Below, piece by piece: positions 6,855 through 10,934 of a stretch of 10,934 nt of DNA. The stretch covers positions 1 through 10,934 of the forward strand of contig JAABRW010000393.1 of NCBI GenBank assembly GCA_011390695.1, read 5' to 3'. Position 1 is the stretch's first letter; each line of letters starts with the position of its first letter. The notes under the pieces are model-generated. The model saw only the letters and a program-made list of their open reading frames with translations, was not told the origin of the DNA and did no database searches. Source of the DNA: Desulfotignum sp. (GTDB taxonomy: Bacteria; Desulfobacterota; Desulfobacteria; Desulfobacterales; Desulfobacteraceae). Position numbers and translations under genes: made by a program.

Positions 6855-7238
6855 ATGAATCAAACCGCGGTGGATAACATTTTTACCAGGGAATTTTGTG
6901 ATGAACTTTTGCCCCCTCAAACCAGTGACCGGTTTTTTGAGGCCCTTTACGGGGATGTGTCAGAAGGCGCATATGACATCGGACTGGAATGTATTTCCAT
7001 CAAGCCCGACCGTGTTGTGCTGGCCTTTAACCTTACCCAGCGTCCGGGCAAGTGCCTGGTATGCAGCTTGACCTATGGGCTGCCCAATGTGTTTGCCCGT
7101 CATCCTCTTATCAATATCAAAGGCATGATCCAAAAAATCCAGGAGGCCGGAGTGCCGGTGAAGGAATGGCGCCTGGGTCAAACCAGCGAAAACAGCAATA
7201 CCCTGCATGTGATCCCCCTTTATATTGATCTGGCATAG
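6855..7238 (+). CDS. Conserved-looking small protein of unknown function with a CxxC motif
   Basis: 127 residues, predicted soluble, no signal peptide or membrane helix. I do not recognise a characterised function. The first half is acidic (SDRFFEALYGDVSEGAYDI). The centre has RPGKCLVCSLTYGLP with Cys67 and Cys70 in a CxxC spacing, then a hydrophobic/basic stretch NVFARHPLINIKGMI. Two further cysteines are Cys15 and Cys46. The end is LHVIPLYIDLA. The layout suggests one small alpha/beta domain. From memory and unchecked, small Desulfobacterota proteins of this type carry the misleading database name 'pancreas/duodenum homeobox protein 1'; nothing here resembles a homeodomain. The ATG is preceded by GGTGA at 4 nt and AAGGA at 12 nt. 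It is divergent from nqrA and ends 31 nt before a strong terminator stem. Normal codon use and a dedicated terminator support a real gene. Confidence 0.75.
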   Translation: MNQTAVDNIFTREFCDELLPPQTSDRFFEALYGDVSEGAYDIGLECISIKPDRVVLAFNLTQRPGKCLVCSLTYGLPNVFARHPLINIKGMIQKIQEAGVPVKEWRLGQTSENSNTLHVIPLYIDLA

Positions 7239-7261
7239 CGACGGCATACAATAGCCCCGGC

Positions 7262-7301
7262 AAAAAAAACGCCGGACTGACCAGCAGTCCGGCGTTTTTT
7301 T
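7262..7301. terminator. Bidirectional intrinsic terminator
   Basis: Perfect 10-bp GC-rich stem (CGCCGGACTG 7270-7279 / CAGTCCGGCG 7285-7294) with a 5-nt loop, flanked by eight A (7262-7269) and seven T (7295-7301). It gives a U-tract in either direction. It serves the small plus-strand gene and the convergent cyclophilin gene, whose stop codon is only 2 nt away. Confidence 0.95.
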
Positions 7302-7303
7302 AC

Positions 7304-7834
7304 TTATGCTTTGGGCAATTTGGGAAAACTTTTGTTCAAAGTCTTGTTCCATTCGTCCAGTCTGGGCTTTACCTGTTTAAACAGGGCGCCCACATTACCC
7401 TGGATGGTGATAGTTTCAATAGTATCTCCCTGGGCGATGCTGTCCACCACTTTCTGGTCTGCTTCACTTTCCACCGCACCAAATACTGTGTGCATGCCAT
7501 CCAGATGAGGGGTGGGGCCATGGGTGATAAAAAACTGGGATCCATTGGTGCCGGGACCGGCATTTGCCATGGACAAAATCCCCGGCTTGTCATGCTTTAA
7601 ATCTTTTTTGCACTCATCTTCAAAATTATATCCTGGTCCGCCCATGCCATTGCCATGGGGGCATCCTCCCTGGACCATAAAATCATTGATCACCCGGTGG
7701 AATTTGAGTCCATTATAATATTGTCTTTTGGCAAGATTGGCAAAATTTGCGCAGGTGACAGGTGTTTGGTCGGCAAATAATTTTAAACGGATGGTTCCTT
7801 TGCTGGTTTCCATAACAGCGGTTAAATCGGGCAT
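7304..7834 (-). CDS. Cyclophilin-type peptidyl-prolyl cis-trans isomerase
   Basis: 176 residues with a single cyclophilin domain and no signal peptide, so probably cytoplasmic (PpiB-like); it speeds prolyl bond isomerisation during folding. Catalytic and binding residues, by alignment to human CypA, are present: Arg47, Phe52, Met53 and Gln55 in [13 protein letters not shown]; Ala90-Asn91 in [15 protein letters not shown]; Gln100, Phe102, Leu111 and His115 in [10 protein letters not shown]. His110 replaces the tryptophan needed for tight cyclosporin binding, as is usual in bacterial forms. A C-terminal tail of about 25 residues, rich in Lys and Pro, extends past the barrel. The start is well supported: AAAGGAG (7841-7847) 6 nt before the ATG. 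Monocistronic, between its own promoter and the bidirectional terminator. The exact paralogue name is uncertain. Confidence 0.95.
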   Translation of the reverse strand: MPDLTAVMETSKGTIRLKLFADQTPVTCANFANLAKRQYYNGLKFHRVINDFMVQGGCPHGNGMGGPGYNFEDECKKDLKHDKPGILSMANAGPGTNGSQFFITHGPTPHLDGMHTVFGAVESEADQKVVDSIAQGDTIETITIQGNVGALFKQVKPRLDEWNKTLNKSFPKLPKA

Positions 7835-7873
7835 GTAGATCTCCTTTACAATTAAAACAAAAAAATATTATTC

Positions 7874-7901
7874 ATGATAAGTGCTGGGGAAAAAATGTCA
7901 A
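7874..7901 (-). promoter_or_regulatory. Promoter of the cyclophilin gene
   Basis: Minus-strand TTGACA (-35, 7896-7901, perfect), 16-nt spacer, TATCAT (-10, 7874-7879, 5 of 6). The predicted start point lies near 7867, giving a leader of about 32 nt with a strong Shine-Dalgarno. The -35 box overlaps a small palindrome TGTCA-A-TGACA (7896-7906) that could bind a regulator. Confidence 0.65.
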
Positions 7902-7937
7902 TGACACGCCAGGCATTATACTTTTTATAATTATTTT

Positions 7938-7964
7938 TTGCATTGTACGGCAGTTTGATATAAA
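7938..7964 (+). promoter_or_regulatory. Candidate promoter of the hybrid kinase cluster
   Basis: TTGCAT (7938-7943), 15-nt spacer, TATAAA (7959-7964) in GATATAAAT, about 45 nt before the kinase ATG. The spacer is short, so confidence is low. It is divergent from, and close to, the cyclophilin promoter. Confidence 0.3.
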
Positions 7965-8008
7965 TTGACCAAATGAGCGTAAATTGATAAAGTCTCTGGA
8001 ATGCAAAA

Positions 8009-9544
8009 ATGCAACCAATGAAATCATCTGAAAAAAAAATCAAGACCATTATTGAAAGCATTGAAGACGGGTATTATGAAGTTGACCTGACCGGAAACTT
8101 TGTCTTTTTCAATCAGGCCATGTGCGAAATTCTCGGGTATACAGCAGATGAACTGGTCGGCATGAACAACAGAGAGTTCACGGACAAACACAACGCCAGA
8201 AAAATTTTTAAAATTTTCAACCAGGTGTATAAAACCCGAAAAGGGCGCAAGGCATTCGACTGGGAGCTTATCAGGAAAAATGGCTCAGTCTGCCGTGTTG
8301 ATACATCAGTGGCGCTTTTAACCAATGCCCATGGTGATCCCATTGGTTTTCACGGCATCGCCAGGGATGTCAGCGAACAGAAAAGTCTTGAGATCCGTCT
8401 CCAGCAGTCCCAAAAAATGGAAGCAATAGGCACCCTTGCTGCGGGAATCGCCCATGATTTCAATAATATACTTTCAGCAGTATTTGGATATTCCCAGCTC
8501 GCCCAGAACAATCTGGACAACCCGGAAAGGGCAAAAGAACAGATGGACCAGGTCATGAAAGCTGCACAAAGGGCGGCTGAGCTGGTACAGCAGGTGCTTA
8601 CCTTCAGCCGGCAGGCCGAGTATATCAAAAAACCCCTGCGGGTCTATCTGCTGGTAAAAGAATCCTTAAAACTGCTCAGATCATCCATACCTGCTACCAT
8701 AGATATCAAAACACAGCTTGATTCCAGACAGACGGTGCTTGCTGATCCAGCCAAAATGCACCAGATTGTAATGAACCTGTGTTTGAATGCATACCATGCC
8801 ATGAAAAGACAGGGCGGTACTTTGAACGTATCCCTGACAGATGAGAAAATCACCTGTGAACGGTACCTGAAAGACAGGATCATTCCTCCAGGGGATTTTC
8901 TCAGACTGGCCGTGGGTGATACCGGCCACGGCATGGATGAAAACACCTTGAAAAAAGCATTTGATCCCTACTATTCAACCAGAGAAGCAGGCCAGAGCAA
9001 TGGGGGATTGGGCCTGGCCATAGTCCAGGCCATTGTTGATGAGCATGAGGGATTTTTGACGGTGCACAGTGCGCCCGGCAAGGGCACCCGGGTTGTGATA
9101 GATTTTCCTGTTGCAGACCAGGCGGTGCATGGTGTAGTAAAACCAAAAAAATTTGAAGCTGACGTCCTGAACGGTACAGAAACAGTCATGGTTGTTGATG
9201 ATGAAAAGGCGATCAGACAGATCTGTAAAGAATTTCTGGAAAGCCATGGATACAGGGTTCCTTTGTTTGACAATGGCATGGCAGCACTCAAGGCGTTTAC
9301 GTCGGATCCCCATGGATTTGATCTGATTGTCACTGATATGACAATGCCGGAGCTTACAGGAGACAAACTTGCACAAAAAGTGCTGCATATCCGGCCTGAT
9401 ATGCCCATTATACTGTGGTGCGGTTTCAGTGAAAATATTTCAGAAGAGAAAGCCATCAGAATGGGTATTAAAAAATATATGCCAAAACCCGTTGGCAACT
9501 ACGACCTTCTGAAGGCCATACGGCATATTCTTGATGAAAAATGA
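8009..9544 (+). CDS. Soluble PAS sensor hybrid histidine kinase with C-terminal receiver domain
   Basis: 511 residues, no membrane helix, so a cytoplasmic sensor. The PAS domain covers about 10-125 (ends GIARDVSEQK). A DHp/HisKA helix pair follows with the H-box AAGIAHDFNNIL; His149 is the predicted phosphoacceptor. The HATPase domain shows the N-box NLCLNAYHAM (256-265), G1 DTGHGMD (304-310), FDPYYSTR (318-325) and G2 GGLGLAIV (332-339). The receiver domain is at about 391-511: acidic pair Asp397/Asp398 (VVDDE), phospho-Asp443 in VTDMTMP and Lys493 in MPKP. The usual switch Thr/Ser is Cys471 (LWCGFSE). This is the NtrB-like 'AHDFNN' hybrid type common in Desulfobacterota. No DNA-binding output domain is present, so an unlinked partner is likely. 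The ATG at 8009 has GGA 8 nt upstream; ATG 8018 is an alternative. Its end overlaps the next gene by 11 nt. Confidence 0.93.
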   Translation: MQPMKSSEKKIKTIIESIEDGYYEVDLTGNFVFFNQAMCEILGYTADELVGMNNREFTDKHNARKIFKIFNQVYKTRKGRKAFDWELIRKNGSVCRVDTSVALLTNAHGDPIGFHGIARDVSEQKSLEIRLQQSQKMEAIGTLAAGIAHDFNNILSAVFGYSQLAQNNLDNPERAKEQMDQVMKAAQRAAELVQQVLTFSRQAEYIKKPLRVYLLVKESLKLLRSSIPATIDIKTQLDSRQTVLADPAKMHQIVMNLCLNAYHAMKRQGGTLNVSLTDEKITCERYLKDRIIPPGDFLRLAVGDTGHGMDENTLKKAFDPYYSTREAGQSNGGLGLAIVQAIVDEHEGFLTVHSAPGKGTRVVIDFPVADQAVHGVVKPKKFEADVLNGTETVMVVDDEKAIRQICKEFLESHGYRVPLFDNGMAALKAFTSDPHGFDLIVTDMTMPELTGDKLAQKVLHIRPDMPIILWCGFSENISEEKAIRMGIKKYMPKPVGNYDLLKAIRHILDEK

Positions 9545-10733
9545 AACTGTCCTGACACCGGTCAGCGAAATCGCCGACCGGATCCGTCATCTGAAATGTC
9601 ATATGGAAAAAACCGGCATGGAAGCCGTGTTTCTTACGCACAAGCCGGATATCTATTATTTTTCAGGAACAGCCCAGGATGCATACCTGTATGTACCTGT
9701 GGACAATGATCCAATGCTGTTTGTCAAACGGTATCTGCCCCGGGCCCGCTGTGAAACAGGCATTGCCCGGGTGGAGCCCATTGCATCCGTCACCAGGATA
9801 CCGGACCGGATCAAAGAAATCTATACCACCGTTGTCCGGACCATCGGTCTGGCATTTGATGTGGTGCCGGTGCGTGATTTTCAGTTCTTTCAATCGTTGT
9901 TTTCCCCGGCGGTTTTTACGGACGCTACCCCCCTGATTACCGGCTGCCGCATGATCAAATCCGAATGGGAGATCAGCCGGATGGCGGATGCGGCCAGGGT
10001 GTCGAAAGATACCTTTGTATTCATATGCGAAAATTTTTTGCCTGGAGAATCAGAGATTGCTTTTTGCGGACGTATTGAGGCCTTTGCCCGGTCTGTCGGC
10101 CATTCAGGCAAGCTTTTGGTGCGCCATTACCGGGCTGAAGGGTTTGCCCATCATCTGATGAGCGGCAGTTCCGGGGGGCTTGGCGGGGCCCTGGACAGCC
10201 CGGTGAGCGGGGCCGGTACCTGCAGTGCCTACCCGTTTGGGGCCGGCCATAAATTGATCCGGAAAAATGAGCCCGTGCTCATGGACCTTGGCACCATGGT
10301 CAACGGGTATCACATGGATGAAACCCGGATGCTGGTGATGGGAAAAATGCCGTCCCGGGCAGAACAGGCCGGTCTTGCCGCCATAGATATCCTTCACCAC
10401 GTCAAGGATTGCATGGTTCCGGGCACCACGGTGGGTGAAGTTTTCACCGCAGCCATGGACAGGGCACAAAAAATGGGCCTGGAGTCTTCTTTTCTGGGGC
10501 TGCCGGATCTCAAGTCCCGGTTCATCGGTCATGGTATCGGCATTGAGCTGGTGGAAGAGCCCATCCTGGCCCGGGGCCGCAACACCGAACTTGCTCCCGG
10601 TATGGTGTTTGCCGTGGAACCCAAATGTATCTTCAAGGACCGCTTTGCCGCAGGCATTGAAAGTGTTATCCATATAACAGACAAAGGGCCCCGGTTTCTG
10701 AGTCTGACCGAGAACCGGATTTTCCACGTCTGA
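9534..10733 (+). CDS. M24 (Xaa-Pro peptidase/creatinase-like) family protein lacking the catalytic histidines
   Basis: 399 residues: an N-terminal creatinase-like domain (about 10-140) and a C-terminal pita-bread domain (about 145-399), the Xaa-Pro aminopeptidase/prolidase layout. All five expected metal ligands are visible: Asp251 (LMDLG), Asp262 (HMDETRM), His333 (GHGIG), Glu362 (AVEPK) and Glu376 (AGIES). The two histidines that normally assist catalysis are replaced: Phe235 stands where 'PH' is expected (YPFGAG), and Val340 where HE follows the GHGIG box (IELVEEP). It may be a peptidase subclass with changed chemistry or a non-peptidase hydrolase; the substrate is unknown. The ATG at 9534 overlaps the kinase gene by 11 nt; a TTG one codon earlier is less likely. 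There is no clear Shine-Dalgarno, so coupling to the kinase is probable. Confidence 0.88.
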   Translation: MKNETVLTPVSEIADRIRHLKCHMEKTGMEAVFLTHKPDIYYFSGTAQDAYLYVPVDNDPMLFVKRYLPRARCETGIARVEPIASVTRIPDRIKEIYTTVVRTIGLAFDVVPVRDFQFFQSLFSPAVFTDATPLITGCRMIKSEWEISRMADAARVSKDTFVFICENFLPGESEIAFCGRIEAFARSVGHSGKLLVRHYRAEGFAHHLMSGSSGGLGGALDSPVSGAGTCSAYPFGAGHKLIRKNEPVLMDLGTMVNGYHMDETRMLVMGKMPSRAEQAGLAAIDILHHVKDCMVPGTTVGEVFTAAMDRAQKMGLESSFLGLPDLKSRFIGHGIGIELVEEPILARGRNTELAPGMVFAVEPKCIFKDRFAAGIESVIHITDKGPRFLSLTENRIFHV

Positions 10734-10735
10734 AA

Positions 10736-10934
10736 ATGCTGGTCCTCAATACCATATTCCCTTTGTTTGCCCTGCTGCTTTTGGGGCGGCTGCTCAAATT
10801 TTACGGCATGACCGATGACCGGTTCCTTGCCATGTCGGACCGCCTGGTCTACTACATCTTTTTTCCGGCCATGCTGTTCTGGAAAATCGGCGGAAGCGGA
10901 CCGGATCAGGGAATAGATGCCGGGCTGTGTCTTG
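10736..10934 (+). CDS. AEC-family (auxin efflux carrier-like) transporter, N-terminal part only
   Basis: 66 codons are visible before the right edge cuts the gene. It begins with a hydrophobic helix, VLNTIFPLFALLLLGRLLKF, then GMTDDRFLAMSDRLVYYIFFPAMLFWKIG. The pattern of first helix ending in LLGxLL, a short loop with a 'Gl..e' start, then a helix with a Y-hydrophobic-FPA-LF motif is typical of the AEC family of inner-membrane carriers for small organic anions such as malate or malonate. The start lies 2 nt after the peptidase-like gene's stop with no Shine-Dalgarno of its own, so it is probably translated by coupling in the same operon. Substrate cannot be told. The call rests on a short stretch only. 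Confidence 0.72.
   Translation, partial: MLVLNTIFPLFALLLLGRLLKFYGMTDDRFLAMSDRLVYYIFFPAMLFWKIGGSGPDQGIDAGLCL

Noticed and set aside
6598..6858. An 86-codon plus-strand open frame across the nqrA leader that ends in an ATGA overlap with the small gene at 6855
   Set aside because: It begins with GTG without a Shine-Dalgarno, runs through AT-rich promoter-like DNA and resembles no protein. The ATGA overlap is probably chance.
7965..7993. TTGACC-N17-TAAAGT as the kinase promoter
   Set aside because: The boxes fit, but transcription would start about 8 nt before the ATG and lose the GGA ribosome site, so the upstream candidate is preferred.
9531..9533. TTG codon as start of the M24 gene
   Set aside because: An ATG follows directly, neither has a distinct Shine-Dalgarno, and ATG is the more likely initiator.

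Overview
The window is a chromosomal segment of a Gram-negative anaerobe, most likely a sulfate-reducing Desulfobacterota of the Desulfobacteraceae type. This assignment is inferred from a complete Na+-pumping NADH:quinone reductase, a cytoplasmic PAS hybrid kinase, an unusual M24 peptidase-like gene, roughly 50% GC and the general sequence style. No rRNA or other taxonomic marker is present.

Positions 1-6590 (all minus strand) hold one tight operon, read right to left: nqrA, nqrB, nqrC, nqrD, nqrE, nqrF, then pyrD, which runs off the left edge. Gaps are 6-18 nt, or short overlaps. NqrF takes electrons from NADH through FAD and [2Fe-2S]. NqrD/NqrE carry the membrane Fe-S cysteines, NqrC and NqrB carry covalent FMN on threonines, and NqrA/NqrB form the quinone end, coupling electron transfer to Na+ export. 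pyrD (dihydroorotate dehydrogenase, class 1B type) is the last gene seen. No pyrK precedes it; nqrF occupies that place. The most notable feature is that NqrA keeps two complete RnfC-like [4Fe-4S] cysteine motifs at its C terminus, which the well-studied Vibrio NqrA has largely lost.

Positions 6591-6854 are the divergent intergenic region, with a candidate nqr promoter, a candidate promoter for the rightward gene and some inverted repeats. It is followed by a small unrecognised plus-strand gene (6855-7238) with a CxxC motif. A perfect bidirectional terminator (7262-7301) separates that gene from a convergent cyclophilin-type peptidyl-prolyl isomerase gene (7304-7834, minus), which has a very good sigma70-type promoter and Shine-Dalgarno.

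Positions 8009-10934 (plus) hold a second compact cluster: a soluble PAS-histidine kinase-receiver hybrid, an overlapping M24 'pita-bread' metallopeptidase-like gene that keeps its metal ligands but lacks both usual catalytic histidines, and, 2 nt later, the start of an AEC-family membrane carrier cut by the right edge. The spacing suggests co-translation of a sensor, a hydrolase-like enzyme and a transporter. I see no mobile element, CRISPR array, tRNA or rRNA. The longest stretch without a gene is the 264-nt divergent region.
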